From Pseudoscleropodium purum (Eukaryota > Streptophyta > Bryopsida > Hypnales > Brachytheciaceae), in NCBI GenBank assembly GCA_963969395.1, contig OZ017795.1, positions 13,764,001 through 13,828,000 on the forward strand: a DNA stretch of 64,000 bases, written 5' to 3'. Shown here piece by piece: positions 22,484 through 35,742 of the stretch; position 1 is the first letter of the stretch; every line of letters begins with the position of its first letter. Both the position numbers and the translations under genes were made by a program. A model generated the notes under the pieces. The model searched no databases. It worked only from the letters and a program-made list of their open reading frames with translations, and had not been told where the DNA came from.

Positions 22484-23480
22484 CAAGGCTTCATTTGAAG
22501 AATTTGCATTTTGGAGATTACAAAGGGCAAAAATCTTTCCCCATATCTTTTATTTGGTGGTCTAAGTCAAACCTTGACTTTTGATCCTAGTAGGTGGCAA
22601 TGGAAAGATGGCAATCCTTTAATGGCATATTCTACATCCATAGGTTGCAAGCTTCTTAGTCAACATTGTCAACTAAGAAGGCTCATATCAGCTAAATGGT
22701 CAAACTTTTTTCCACACACTTTTAATCTTGACTAGAAGGATGTTTGGCATAAGGCTAGATCATCAAAAGAAATAACTTTTATGTAGTCAATATGGCATAA
22801 TGTTGTTGCCATTCACTCGTTATAGCTTGATTTAATCCCGGCATTGACATCATCTATAACTACTGTGATTTAGGGTCAAATGAAACTCCTCACCATCGTT
22901 TTTTCCTATGTCCACAAGCCCAAGGGATTTGGAGGTATGCCCAATCCATTCTTCACCATCTAATAGGAGATACCTTAAACACAATCCCCCTGGTTAGGGT
23001 TGACGAATCTCTACGTCCGCCCGAAAAAAGCGTCCGTAACCCGGACGTCCGGACGTTCGGACGCTGGCGGACGCAGCGTCCCTCCCGCCGTCGGAAAGCG
23101 GACGGGCGGGGCGGACGGGGCGGACGCCCAGATCGTGCGGACCACATCAGTCCGCGTGTCGATCGGACAGCTGTAATCGGGCGGACGAGGGACAGGCGGA
23201 CGCTGCGTCCGCCGTGATCGCGAATGTCAACGAACGCTGCGGACACAGCGTCCGCGTCCGGACGTCGTGTCAACCCTACCCCTGGTTAGGTTCAACTTCA
23301 CTCAGTGTATGTTTGGATCTGCCATCCCCAAATGGTTTCATCATCTTTGAACGATTTGGACCCTCCTTCGTGGTTCTTCTTTGTGGATTATATGGATTTC
23401 TAGATATGTTATGGTTTTCAATCATCATAGATAGCCCCTTGATTTTACTTATAAAACACTATCAGACAACCTTTTAGACT
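22484..23480 (+). pseudogene. LINE ORF2 remnant, part 2 (zf-RVT domain), interrupted by a MITE
   Basis: This resumes the LINE read at 17130-18016. It shows the zf-RVT pattern of plant LINEs: DVWHKARSSKEITF, SIWHN, then GSNETPHHRFFLCPQAQGIW, in which a C-x2-C-like pair precedes ET..HrFf.CP.A..IW. After the hAT MITE (22995-23278) the frame continues as PKWFHHL-TIWTLLRGSSLW and IIWIS-YVMVFN, typical of the 3' end of LINE ORF2. Several stops and frameshifts make it non-functional. A T-rich, then A-rich stretch near 23720-23775 may be the LINE 3' end. Confidence 0.75.
22995..23278. mobile_element. GC-rich hAT-type MITE, copy 2, inside the LINE remnant
   Basis: 284 bp with perfect 10-bp inverted ends TAGGGTTGAC/GTCAACCCTA and a perfect 8-bp target duplication CCCCTGGT (22987-22994 and 23279-23286), diagnostic of hAT transposition. 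The interior is highly similar to the copy at 20109, with blocks such as CGCCGTCGGAAAGCGGACGG shared. No coding capacity. Confidence 0.92.
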
Positions 23481-26091
23481 TTGGTCGTGTAGTGCAATTG
23501 AAGGCAAACTTGGCAACGCATCAATGATCTCAACAATCCAATGACATTTGGCAAAATTTCGATAATATTTGGATCTACTCGCCTATTCTAGCCTCTAGGG
23601 ACAAGGATCATGTTATTTGGCAAATCAACAATTCTCCTCTTTTTATTTTCACTTAGTTTCAGTCGGTTTCCTTTTAGTCTGTGCTCATTTCTCTTCATTG
23701 TCCAGTTGTTTGGCTTGGCTGTTTTGTATTGTGTTTTTTTTTATGTATTGGTTCTTCCATTTGTTAAAAAAAATCCAATTGGAACACTAACATGTTAGAT
23801 ATATTCATATACAAAGCATGATTCTAAAGTTCCATATACATCAACTCTCATCGTTCTCGATCAAGTCCCATCTATTTGATTAAAACTTTGATAAGAAAAG
23901 AATTTTTCTCAAACTTACAATCAATCACAGATACCTACAAAAAGTAGATGTACATCCAATTGCTTGCAATTTAAATGCCTAAACTATCGAATGCTGAGGG
24001 ATAATCCCATAGAGAGAATATAGCAAAGATGTACATTTAGAAGGGGGTCCATTGAGCAGTACTTGTCATTGAAAATCTATCTAGAACGCATCATGATTAG
24101 TATAATAATCATTCAATGAAGACATGTGATGGTAATATGAATCCAAGTTGATTGTGACTTGCAAATTTTGGATGTAAAATCGATTCACTACATAGAAAAA
24201 TTCACTCAAAGCACATATCAATAACAAGCAAAATTGCATGCCATCCAAGACCACGAGTGAATAATTACACCTCTAATTCCAAAGTAATGCAAGTCATAAC
24301 ATTCAACATTGGGTTTTCTATCCAAAACAAAAGCATCCTAAAAGAAATTATTCTCAAATTGCACATCTATAGAAATTTGTTGCAAGATTTTCCATGACCA
24401 AACAAAATCCTAATCATGCAATTCACACACCAAACAAAAACCAAGATTTTCCTTACTAGAAGAAAGCATTGCCTTGCTTCTTAACCAAATTTATATCTGG
24501 TTGAATACAACTTATTCAACTCAAAATCCTAAACATTAAATACAATTTGAATCTATCAAATACTCCATAATAACCAACCACTAATCCAAGGTACCACAAT
24601 TGCTTTGAAGAATTTTTGCAAGTGGAACACTACCGGTATAGCATATGGCATTCAAGCACAATTCATCTTAGAGTCACAATTTCTTGAAGTCGTACAATCT
24701 TACAATACAATGTTGTGTGAAATGTTGTGATCTAGAGAAAGTTGGAGAGTGAGCATCTAACATAGAGATGGATATCATTGACCTTAGGTTATGATAAATA
24801 GACCCTATATTATAGTCTTGCAAACATTCTACATTTTTTAGTGTAAAGGAGTATTCAATTTTCAGTCAACGCTCAAGAATATTTTAAAACAAAAAGTACT
24901 TGTAGCCTATGTAAAATTCAATAAAATTCTAGATATCCATAAATTCTAATCCTCTCTTTTGCAAGCCTAAAAAAAATTCAAAATAGAACCAAGTTAATTC
25001 CAATGGCATTTCTTGATTGCATTGAACAATCCAAAGTACGAACAAAAAACAAAGAAAGCATGCATTAGATCCAAAGCATCAAACTTTTTGCTAACAATAC
25101 ATGTACAAATTTGATGCAAAAACAAATTTTAAAATTTGACGTTCGTCACGCTATAGTCTTTGGATATTAAAGATTATAATCAAGAAGCACCTTATCAAAC
25201 TCAAGAAATGAACTAGGATTTGTGGTTGAGGTGGGACAGTATCATCAATGAAGTACAGCTAATATCAAGATCCATAAAAATTAAACCTATAGGCAAAAAA
25301 AATCAACTTATATTGAAATCAACTATAGACATAATTATTTTCAAATGATTAAACCAACGATTGTTTTCTAAGGTCATAGGCAATAAAAAAATAAGAGCTC
25401 TTCTATCACTAATGGTTGCCATCTAATCTGCTAGACCCTAGTTCTAGAGTGCATCCAAAATACACCTTAGAGGGGATCAATAGCAATAGACAATCCTACA
25501 TTCTTGCAAGAAATCAACCTAAGATAGGAAAAAAGGTCTACCTCCAACAACCTTGAATGAAAACTACCCAAGGTACAAAGAGAGTACGACATGCTGACAA
25601 GCTCTTCAATAGACATGCTCTTGTTTTTAGAAAAATATATGCAAACAGGATCCATTCCCTACAAACAAAAAGAAATCATCACTCACAAGTACTTCTCCGT
25701 AGTTTGCAAATGCTCGATTATTAACTTTCAAACCACTGAGGTTAAAATAACAAAAATAAAAAGGACCTATCATCTTTAAAGAATTTTTGTTGTTTAGTGG
25801 TGACAAATTGAAAGCTACTCAAAATCAAAACCACAAGCATTACAAAAATTTGCAAATACAATCTAGATTCTGTTTTGGAAAATTCAATTTTATTGATCAA
25901 AGGTTCCAACTACCATTTTTAAAGGTGATCGTCTCAATTGTTGTTTCAAAATTGTTGATTGTCCACCTATTGTCATAGCTAGCTAAGAAACCTATTTAGT
26001 CATTAGGTGAAACCAATAAAACTAATGAAACAAGAAACCAATTGTTCCCACTTCTATTTCTTGCAAGACTTTAAACACATCATTTCTCAAG
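23481..26091. other. AT-rich intergenic DNA
   Basis: No gene or bounded repeat that I can support. Many short adenine and thymine runs. Confidence 0.4.
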
Positions 26092-26402
26092 TAATGGTGT
26101 CAATAGAGCAAAGTATGACGTCCCTAGTAAAATCACATCCAAAAATAAGACGTCCAGATTCTACATCTGTAGCATCCAAAATGCCGTCGGAAGGCACATG
26201 GGTGGATGGGGTGGACGGGGTGGACAGATCTAGGCCATCCAATTAAGCGGATGGGGTCCAATCAACAACTACAGACCGCCAGATCTTATGGATGGTATGG
26301 TGGATAGGGCGGACAGGGTGGACAACAAATTTTTATTTTTTTGAATGTCATAGAATGCTGCAGATCCAACGACTGTGTCTGTAGACGTCCTAGTAACCCT
26401 AG
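26092..26402. mobile_element. GC-rich hAT-type MITE, copy 3, heavily decayed
   Basis: It aligns end to end with the copies at 20109 and 22995: TGCCGTCGGAA near 26181, GGGTGGACGGGGTGGAC near 26210 onward, and the end GACGTCCTAGTAACCCTAG. Many CG dinucleotides of the younger copies are TG or CA here, as expected of old methylated DNA. The left end and target duplication are no longer clear, so that boundary is approximate. Confidence 0.7.
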
Positions 26403-27187
26403 ATAGAACCCTAGAGAACAACACATTGTGCTTCTAGGCGTATTTCTACCACTTCTTTAATAAGCTTTGACTCAATCAACACCGAGTCTAGTTTAATGTC
26501 TATGGCACCAAGTTTTATGTGCACAACATCAAACTTCTTGGACATCACTAGTAAATTTGCATCTAACTTAGAGTCAAGCGCTTAAAGTTTCAATTGCATT
26601 GCTTTGCTGATTGAGTTGAAATGTAGTGAGTTCAAATATTGATTGAGGCCAAATCTTACAAAACACACTGCCACACCTCCGGAACAAATTCCAGCAACAG
26701 ATTTGAAGAAGAACTTGCATTCTTTCAACATTCTCTAACAACATTCAATAAATTTTTTGGTTAGAATTATTAGAATTGTTTAGAAAATGCAACATCCAAA
26801 TTAGAATTGAAATCAAAATCAAAATTAAACAAATTATCCAAACTTCATATGTTATGTACAATGACAAAGTCACAAAGAGGTCGGGGCATGCATGAAACTC
26901 AAAATGCGCATCTTGGAGGAATCAAAAAATAGAAAACAAAATTTAACAAGTACAATTCAAGGAGAGGAAATTAGAAAACTTTACTTATTGTTTTGTTGCC
27001 TGCTGCTGTACCTTGATACTTGTTACCTTGCCGCCACTAGCCAACTTTACCCCATCCTTGTGAAAGGAATGAAAGTAATGTGTAATTGGCACTTGCACAC
27101 ATGCCTGTTTGAGCCCCACCCTTGCCATCTACTAGAACTAGAAGCACCCTTGCCATCCACCCACATGTTTTAGGGTTTAGATTCTAG
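26403..27187. other. AT-rich intergenic DNA
   Basis: Nothing that I can support; a frame at 26892-27173 has no recognisable content. Confidence 0.35.
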
Positions 27188-27387
27188 TATTATCAAAAAC
27201 TTGTGTTTTAGGTGACGGATTTTAGGTGACATTCAATGTAACAATTCATGTTTTTATATCAATAATTTAATAATGTCTGTCATAATGTCAACTTGTTGTG
27301 GTGGACATCATTATTGACATAAAACATAGGTTGTAACATTGGATGCCACCTAAAAATTGTCACTTAAAATGCAGGATTCTTATAGTG
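27188..27387. mobile_element. CACTA-type MITE (200 bp)
   Basis: The right end is the reverse complement of CACTATAAGAATCCTG. The left end is a decayed mirror, TATTATCAAAAACTTG. It is flanked by TAG on both sides (27185-27187 and 27388-27390). The two halves are complementary almost throughout (TTAGGTGACATTCAATGTAAC against GTTGTAACATTGGATGCCACC), so the transcript would form a long hairpin. Confidence 0.7.
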
Positions 27388-29509
27388 TAGAACTATGCTG
27401 TAAAAATAACTGATTGTAGATAAAATAACTTGCCAATGTTGATGAAGTAAATTGGAAAGTCAAGATTTGAGTGGCTTCCAAAATTGCTCTAGAATGTCCC
27501 TGTGAATGTCACCTAGATCTTGAGATTTTTTTTGTGCCTTTTGTTCATTTTTATGGATAATTAAGGTCAAAAAGATTAAAAAAAAGTAAATTTATAGAAT
27601 AGATGGAAGAAACCCTATGCTTATGGGTTGATGTTCCAAACGCCCTTGAAGTTCTATAAAAACTTCATATTGCTAACTTTAGAATCTAATTAGGTGTTTG
27701 AGTGTTGATTTAAGGGTTTGAGAGTAGTTATAGCCCTAGAATTAGACATAGTAAAAATACTTCAGTAAAATTCTTGGTAGGATTTGGCCAAACAAAGTGC
27801 ATGTGGTAATATTGGCTAAAATTAATAAGGTTGAGATCAATCTAACTTCCCTAGTGCTATAGAAGCTCATAGCAAAAGACGAGGAAAATTGTAATTCAAA
27901 TGTGAAAGTTGGAAATTTGCCATTACATGTAACTTTCCAAGCAAAATCCACAAATACTATAAGTAGGCATTCGTTATAAGAAGAAAGGTGCTTTTAACAG
28001 AAAAACATGCTAGGAGTGTAATGGTGAAGCCAACTAAGATTCCCTTGTATGAGAATGATTCTTTATTGGAGGAATTAAAATTAGAGGAAGTAAATTTATT
28101 TCTCTTTTAGGAAGTGCAAGTTGAACTCGAAACTTTGCACAGAGATTTTGAATACTTCTTAGAAGTTACTCAAAAAGTTTTGTAATTTTCAAATTGCAAA
28201 ATATGACTCCATGATAAATCAACTAATATCATCAGGATGGAAAAATTCATAGAAATTCATCTGCTGATGGTAAAATCCCATTAAAAATTAGGATAGTATG
28301 TTTAAGTCTAAATAAGCGCCTAATCAAACTTTGCAACATTTTGACTGTGACAACTACTCAGACCTTTTGGACAATCTTGCTAGTCAAATTTAGCAAAAAA
28401 CACAAACTCCAAAACTTAGATTTTCTACCTTTTATACTAAGATGAAAACCACAATCTTTTGTAAAAGATTTTAGTGTAAAAGTTGAAGATTAGGAGGTCC
28501 CTAATCTAACTTGAGTCTTTTAAAGCCAACTGCGTAGTCTATTTTTCATTTAGAGTTTTCCTTCAAAAGTTATAGGACAATCAACAGTAGGGTAGAATTA
28601 GGCGGAGTAAAAATTAGTATTAGTAGTTTTGGATTTACTTAGATAATTTTAAAGTAAATGAGGGTAAGTGAGGGACCTAGGAAATGTATAAAAGGGCTCC
28701 CACCGACTCCCTTTGCACCCCCTTTCTTCCATTTTGTTGATGCCACTCACGGTCATGTTGTTAAGTTTTCTTTGGTATTTGTCAAAGTTCTTTGTGTTCT
28801 TTATATTTAAGCTTTTTTGGCTTGTATTTCTCTAAGTTTTTCATCTTTTGAGCTTGTTGCAAAGGATGTGGGGGTCCCTTTGAGCTTACTTGCATCATAT
28901 TTTGGTACTAACACTAAGACAATCTTGACTGAATTCTAGCAATGCCATTAGTCAAGAATTTTTAGGATTTGATTGTGCTTCTGTTGTTTGCATCATACTA
29001 ATTATTTCGAAAGTTTTAAGTGATTTGTGTAGGATTTCACGACTTTAAGTTGTTGAAAATCCTTGATCATTTGGCTTGAAATTAAGTGGTTTATATTTTG
29101 TTGTTGAATTTTGTTGCAAATTGAGAGATTTGGGTGGGAACCAAGCTCAAAAACTTTGTGTTACTACTAACGTTGGCAAATCTTTGTTTGGAAGTTGTAG
29201 ACTAACCCCCATACGGAGAAGCTTCGCTCCTCCTATAGTTTTTATTGTTGCATGTTTTGTTTGAACTATATGGAAATCTAAGATCAAGTCTTGCTTTAAA
29301 GGTTCCAATTTAGTTTGGTTAAGGGGTCCCCAAAAGGAGACCCAAATAGGCAAACAACAACCTAAATTTTTTAAGTGGTATATAAAGGCAAGTAGAGGTT
29401 CAATCCCATGCATTAGCCCATCAGACTAGCCAACTTAGATCGTTCAAACAAACAAAGGTAATCACTGCTCAGTCACTATTGATATACCACATCAACTCCT
29501 CAAGGGGAG
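27388..29509. other. AT-rich intergenic DNA with an isolated TATA-like box
   Basis: No gene. A TATAAAAG at about 28687 followed by a C-rich stretch and a T-rich tract looks like a promoter or a solo LTR, but no matching ends were found. Confidence 0.3.
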
Positions 29510-30590
29510 GATGCCCGAGGGCCTCCACTTTTTTTTTCCAAAATCTGAGGCTCCAAACCAATTGAATTGTTTTTAAAAAACCAAACAGAGTCTAGCCAAG
29601 AAGGTTTGAGGTCCCTAATCAATTGATTACTTTTTAAATTCAAATCAAGGTCCAACTGGGAAAGTCTAAAGTCCAAAGCCCATTGATTAGCTTTTAAATT
29701 CAAACCAAGATCTAGTTAGAGAGAGTCTGAGATCCCAAAGCCTACTAATTAACTTTTAAAACCAACCAAGGTCTAGCTAGAGAGAGGCTGAGGCCCCAAA
29801 CCAATTGAATTATTTTCAAAAACCAAACAAGGTCTAGCTAAGAAAGTCTGAAGTCCCAAAATCATTGATTAGCTTTTAATTTTAAAACAGGGTCTAGCCA
29901 AGAAGGTCTGAGGTCCCTAATCAACTGATTGCTTTTTAAATTCGAACCAAGATTCAATTAGAAAGTGTCTGAGGCTCCAAACCCTCTGATTAACTTATAA
30001 GACTAAATAGGGTCTAGTTAGAGAGAGTTTGAGGCCCCTAAAATCAATTAAATTTTTTTTTAAAACCAAACAGGGTCCAACTAGAAAAGTCTCAGGTCCC
30101 AAACCAACTCAATTGTTTTAAAAAATCAAATAGGGTCTAGCTAGGAAAGTCTGAAGTCCCAAAGCCCATTAATTAACTTTTTAAACCAACCAAGGTCCAA
30201 CTAGAGAGAGTATAAAGTCCCAAAACCGTTGATTAGATTTTAAATTCAAACTAGGGTCCATTTAGAGTGAGCTTGAGGCCTTGAAATCAATTGATTGCTT
30301 TTTAAACTCATACCAGCATGTAGCAAAAAAAAGTCTGAAGCTCCAAACCCATTGATTAGCTTTCAAAATCAGAATAGGGTCCAACAGAGAGTCTAGGGTC
30401 CCTAATCAACTAATTAATTTAAAAATTTCAAAGTAGAGTCTAGTGAGAGAAGTTTGATGCTCCATGGCCAATTCATTTGTTTTTTAAAAACCAAACAGGG
30501 TCCAGCCGAGAGGAGCCTGAGGCCTCAAAACTGATTGAATTGTTTTTAATTCAAAACAAGGTCTAGTTAGAGGGAAGTCTAAGGCATTGG
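29510..30590. repeat. Minisatellite of about 17 copies of a roughly 60-bp unit
   Basis: A run of diverged direct repeats with the core AAACCAA-CAGGGTCTAGCTAG followed by AGTCTGAGGTCCCAAA, then TTGATTAGCTTTTAAA. The core TCTAG or TCCAA occurs near 29591, 29651, 29711, 29772, 29833, 29893, 29953, 30013, 30076, 30136, 30196 and on to 30562, an average spacing close to 61 bp. Copies differ by many substitutions, so the array is old. No CDS is supported within it. Confidence 0.85.
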
Positions 30591-30637
30591 GGCATAATTA
30601 TACTTAGGTGAATAAATACATGAGTAAGTTTTGTTTT

Positions 30638-30807
30638 TACTATAAAAAATTCATGTTTTCTATGACAGATTTTGTAGATATCTACATGTTTTTATGTTAA
30701 CAGTGTCAAATGTAGCATTTTGTTGTTATATTTGATGCTGTTGTTAATAAGAAAACAAGTGGATGTCTAGAAAAATCCATCATAAAAAACATGGGTTTCT
30801 TATAGTG
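30638..30807. mobile_element. CACTA-type MITE (170 bp)
   Basis: The left end TACTATAAAAAATTCATG mirrors the right end, whose reverse complement is CACTATAAGAAACCCATG. The similarity continues through TTTTCTATGACAGATTTT. Flanks are TTT on both sides, fitting a 3-bp duplication but of low complexity. Confidence 0.65.
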
Positions 30808-33800
30808 TTTCTTAAGCAACTATTTAGTTCAAATTTCAAATCATTTTCCATATGATATAGAATAATATAAAGAGAAAAGAAAATTCATAGAAGATTAGGT
30901 TGATAGATTATTTGTCAAGGCATATTTTGATCAGGCAAGAAGTAGAGCTTTTTGAATGAATGAAGAAATATGACTATATGTGTAGATGTCTATGGGTGAT
31001 ACTTGACATTTTGTTCAATTTCAAATAAATTTTTGTTGCTTGGTCTAAATTAATTAATATCTTAAATTAAGTGATTGCCATCTTTTGCAAGTTCAAACAA
31101 ATGTGAAAGTAGTTTCTTTGACCCCTAAAGTCCAAAGGGACAAAATGGATTTTGAGTAGGTTCTTATGAGTTCAATTTTTGGTGAACCTCTTTGAATTTT
31201 TTTTAATGTTAATTAGTAATCATGTGCCATTTAAAAAAAGATATCAAACATTCTAAATGCAAGGTGCCAAGGACCATGTATTGAATCTTGAATTTGAATT
31301 CTCTTGTACAAATATTTTGTAATTTTTGTCAAATATTTTATTCTAATTTGTATGCTTCAATCTAAACTATTGTGTGAGAAATTTCACAAAATTGAAGTTG
31401 AAATTCAACCCTTAAAGGACCAAGAACCCCCTTATAGGACTTAAGGAATTCGGGTAGGTATTTATAGAGTTAGAGTCTCATTTTTCATTGTCATTTTTAA
31501 AAACTGTTTTTGAAGATAGGAAAATCCATCACCTTTATAAGAATATCGCTTTTTAATTGATGTCCAAAAGCAAAAGTTTTACCACTGTAAGCCAAAACAG
31601 GAGTCAACACTTTAACAAGTAGCATGAAACAAGACGTATGGGCCCTTGAGAATCGATCACCTACAAAATCATACATTGAAAAAAGTTGGATTTATTACAA
31701 AAAATTAGTTTTTTATGTTAATAGTCTTGATCTCTAAAACATTGACAATAATTAGGTGGGTGAAATAACGTTGATTATCCTTAGACTACTTGTAATGAAT
31801 AATATCAATTTCACTAAATTGGCACTATTCCATGTACCATTATGACTTGGAAAGGTCCTTGACCTCACTGTCCAAGGGGACCAACAAAAATGTCCATATG
31901 TACTCTAGAAGTCCAATTCAAAGTGTTGTAACTTTTACATACGATGTCCAAATTCAATAAAACTTGTTGAAAAAACTTTGTTCTCTCTTCTTGTTTAGAT
32001 GGTAAAATTTTTAGATCAATCCAAGATGTATCGATGTTTTGGAAGCCATTCAGAGTTCATAGGTTCATAGGTCCTAGAAAATCAACTACAAAATTATATA
32101 TACTAATTACCAACAGGAAGACCATTTATACAATCTTTAGAAGAAAGAACCATGTCACAAAAGATAGGTCCTTTAAATTGATGTTTCAAGTTAAAAAAAA
32201 ATCCAGCCATTGTAGTATAATTATATATAAACACTCTTATGATAAAAAAAAAAAAGAAGTATAGTTATGTTTGTATAAATAAAAAGAAAACTAGAAGATT
32301 GCATGACAACAGTATGAGTCATTTGAATTGGTTAAAGAAAATAAAATAGAAACACCCAAAAGTGTCCTTGCCCCCATTTCTGTATCTTAGATTGTCACTA
32401 AATTTTTCCCTAGTTTTTTTAATAATGTGTCCTACAAATGTTTAACTTGAATTCTCTAATGCATTTGAAAGACTCATATTTAACTGTCATTTATTGATTG
32501 CTGATTTTTGTAGATTTCAGTTTAAGGTCCACTTATGTAATAGTTCCAATGGTTTAGGGAGTTGATACTTTGAAAAATCATAAAAATTACATATCACATC
32601 CAAAAAATCTATTTTTTTTTAATATTTATGATTTTTACTTGCTAATACTATACATATATTATTTGAAAGAAAAGGAGCTTCCAACAATGTTGAATTGCTT
32701 ATAATGACACTTTTGAGTGTTTCCACTATACCTCCAACTATGATCAACTGAAGAAAGTTGGATATTCTATAAATTAAGGTAACTCTGCCTATGACAGTTG
32801 AAATGTAAGGGAGCGCATTAGAAGTAAAAAGCCTGGATCACACTCCATTCATGTGTTGCTGGCTTCATGTAATTTTTGGATCACATCAACATAGTTGTGA
32901 GGATTACTCAGACACCTTGAAATAGTACAGACTAACCATCACAAAATGAAATATTCTTTGAAGTCAAATAATTGTGCACACAAAGTAATGACCTACATGC
33001 AACATTTTTCTCAAATGAATTCACAGCAAGACATACTTTACTCATGGATTAAAGAAAGAGTGCATACATCATTTCAAAGTGACCCGTACTGTTCCCGACT
33101 TTTTCGTCTGCTCATTCAAATTCGTCAATTCATTCAAGAACAGATTCAATTCTGAAAGAACTTCCCAGTGAACAAAAACAATAATCAGGGTTTGAAAAAA
33201 ATCTTTGCAGTCATCCATACCAATTCAACATACACTGATCAGGAGCAATCACACGCTAATTACAAGCTTGAGTAGTGAAATAGGTCCTCCAAGTCAATTC
33301 TCTGGGCAATTCTCAACCATGATCCCCAAGCAAAAGTTAATACTGTTAGGATTTAACCCAATTAACTTGATTAGACGACAAGACTTCCAAAGCACACTGT
33401 ACGTAGGATTATTCCGAACACCCAATCCATGAATCCTACCAAGATCACTACAAGCTCAAACCTTGCAACACAACCTTTTGTTCAGATCCAGCAAGCATTA
33501 ACACCTGAGGTTACAAAGCTCTGCAAGAATGGCATGGACTTGTACTTGGGTTCTGGTTTCATAGTGAACTTGACAACATTGCCTCTGGAAAGACAAACAT
33601 AGAATACTAGTTGAAAGCTAGAACTAAACCATTTGAGAATTTGACTACCACATCAAATCGTACTAGTTTAGCAAATTAGCTGATCAATAAAAATTGAAAT
33701 TGCTACACTCTGGCTTCGAGCCAACACACATCCATTTACAAGAGAGACAAAAAGCTATTAGTATATTAGTTTTCTTAAGTTTCATTATATTTGATGATAT

Positions 33801-35540
33801 AATCCAACTTCAGTTATTATAAACATTACCACTGAACCTAACGCTCTGTCCCTTTCCAAAGTTTGTGGAAATAACACCAAGATGGAGCGCATCACGTTCG
33901 CTCCCTCTTCGTGTATCAAATCAATTACGCATAATTATTGGCAACTTGGGATTCGAAGGGCCATTCTGCTCAGGGTCAATCAATCAACCGCAGCACATGT
34001 TTGCCTGTGACGCGAGTATCAGTGTCTATAAATACTTCCAATAACGAGTTCATCATCTTTAAAGGTAAAGAATATCTTCAGTCGCCTCACGAGGTCCTTT
34101 GTATGCAAAATATTTGCTAGTTTGGACCGTCCGTAAGCCATGTTTGACTGATACCTGCTCATGTCAAGAAACTTCTGAAGTTAAGCAGAAGAACACAGTG
34201 CTCCTATTGTATAATATTTTAACTTGTATACACACCATAAACAACATACACACCCTTAGTAGTTGCAGAAAAAATGATAATGAGAAATAAGACACTTTGG
34301 CGAACATGAATAATCGGGTAACAACAATTGTCGACTTCACAATCGAAATGTATCACACAAGTGAATCAAGTAACAAAGCTTCACCTTCAGTCTCAAAACA
34401 GCATCAACAGCAAGATTGGCGAAGTGCACTTGCTCCTGGGACATGATTTTAGAGCTTAGAATTGTTGTCGCAATATTCACGAGATTCGACCTGAATTGCT
34501 CTACAACACATCCACGTCCTAAATCATAAATATAAATAAATCAGTGCTCTTCCCGATATTTATCATGTGCAACGTTATGGACGATATCTGAGATTCTCCA
34601 GGACCCTAACTCAACACTTCATCTCGATCGAGGCAATGACCTCACACCAGCACATAATTATGGCACCATCCAACCAACAATATTGAAAGACAGATCCAAA
34701 CATGATTGATTGTAGAATTGACGAGCAAGCAACAATCCAGTTCGAGGTGAAGCTCCGATGAAAAATTAGGGTTCCGCTCATGTTCTCCTCGGGACCTACG
34801 GGAGGATGCTCCCAATGTCGGGAGCGTAAGTGTGTTAAAAAAATTACAAAAAGTCAAAATCAAACTTTTTTTTGGTCTATATGAGAAGCTTTGATTCATT
34901 CTATTTAGACTTGTGATGAAAAAATTATAGATAATCTTGTTTTTGGGCAATTTAAGCATTTTCATGAAAAAATAATTAATAGGATTCATTTTTTTAATGC
35001 AATTTTCACAATTTTTCAAAAACAAGTGTTTGGTAGGATTAAATGTTCTTGCTAAAACAATCTCATTGTTGGGAATATTGTGTTTCAATTCCATCTTTAC
35101 TTAGAGCTACTAACAATTTAATTTTTTTGTTCAATCTTGGATTTGTTTCTATACAACAATTTTTTTTTAAATGAAAATCAAGTGTGTTTTTTTGAATATT
35201 TTTTTGAAATTCTCAACTCAATTTTTTAACCCAATTTTAAGAAAATCCAAGTCTATAGTGCAAAAGAGTTCTACAAATGGTAGTGAAAGTGATTTAAAAT
35301 TGCAAGTCAGTATTCAAAAAAAAAAAATTCAACTTTGAATGCTAAATCTTCTAATCTATATAGTCAAACTTCATGAAATTTTTACTAAATGATTTGAAAC
35401 AAGTGCAGTACAAGATCCTCTACTTAGATTCTAAAAAACTATTTCTTTTGTTTTCTTAGATAATCATTACTAGATTGGGTGAAAAAAATTTGACATGTTT
35501 TTGCTCGCTTGGCATGTGTTGAGGTGGAGTGAGCATTTTG
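30808..35540. other. Long AT-rich stretch without a supportable gene
   Basis: About 4.7 kb with no gene. Somewhat higher GC around 33830-34830 may be gene-derived, but I see no consistent frame. The 150-residue frame on the minus strand at 34642-35094 is composition-driven. About 35340-35460 resembles 44700-44820 inside the CACTA element (TTTGAATG-TAA...AATCTATATAGTC), so part of this stretch is probably a related transposon. Confidence 0.4.
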
Positions 35541-35742
35541 GAAAGCTTAGAACACCCATTCTTTGCATTCATTTTCATCACATAGGTTGACATCACATCA
35601 TGTTTTTCTAGATTTTGGATGTTTTTTGTGATGTTAATTGTGATGGGTTTTAGGTGACCTTACAACTGACACCCCTTATGTTAAAAAAAAAACATTACCA
35701 TATCTTCTAAAACATCACATAAAATGGGGGTTTCTTCTAGTG
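35541..35742. mobile_element. CACTA-type terminus or MITE
   Basis: The right end is the reverse complement of CACTAGAAGAAACCCCCATTT. The inner part holds GTGATG and GGTGAC blocks in inverted arrangement. The left end is decayed and its position is approximate; it could instead be the end of a longer element reaching into 34800-35540. Confidence 0.45.

Noticed and set aside
28680..28760. Possible promoter or solo LTR around TATAAAAG
   Set aside because: No matching terminal sequences, target duplication or downstream gene could be found.
34165..34190. 5S rRNA-like box (ACTTCTGAAGTTAAGC)
   Set aside because: Only about 16-18 bases resemble the internal control region of 5S rRNA. The rest of a 120-base gene is absent and there is no terminator in place.
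34642..35094. 150-codon minus-strand frame
   Set aside because: Its composition follows the local AT bias (lysine, asparagine, phenylalanine, isoleucine), no domain is recognised, and it crosses a transposon-like boundary.
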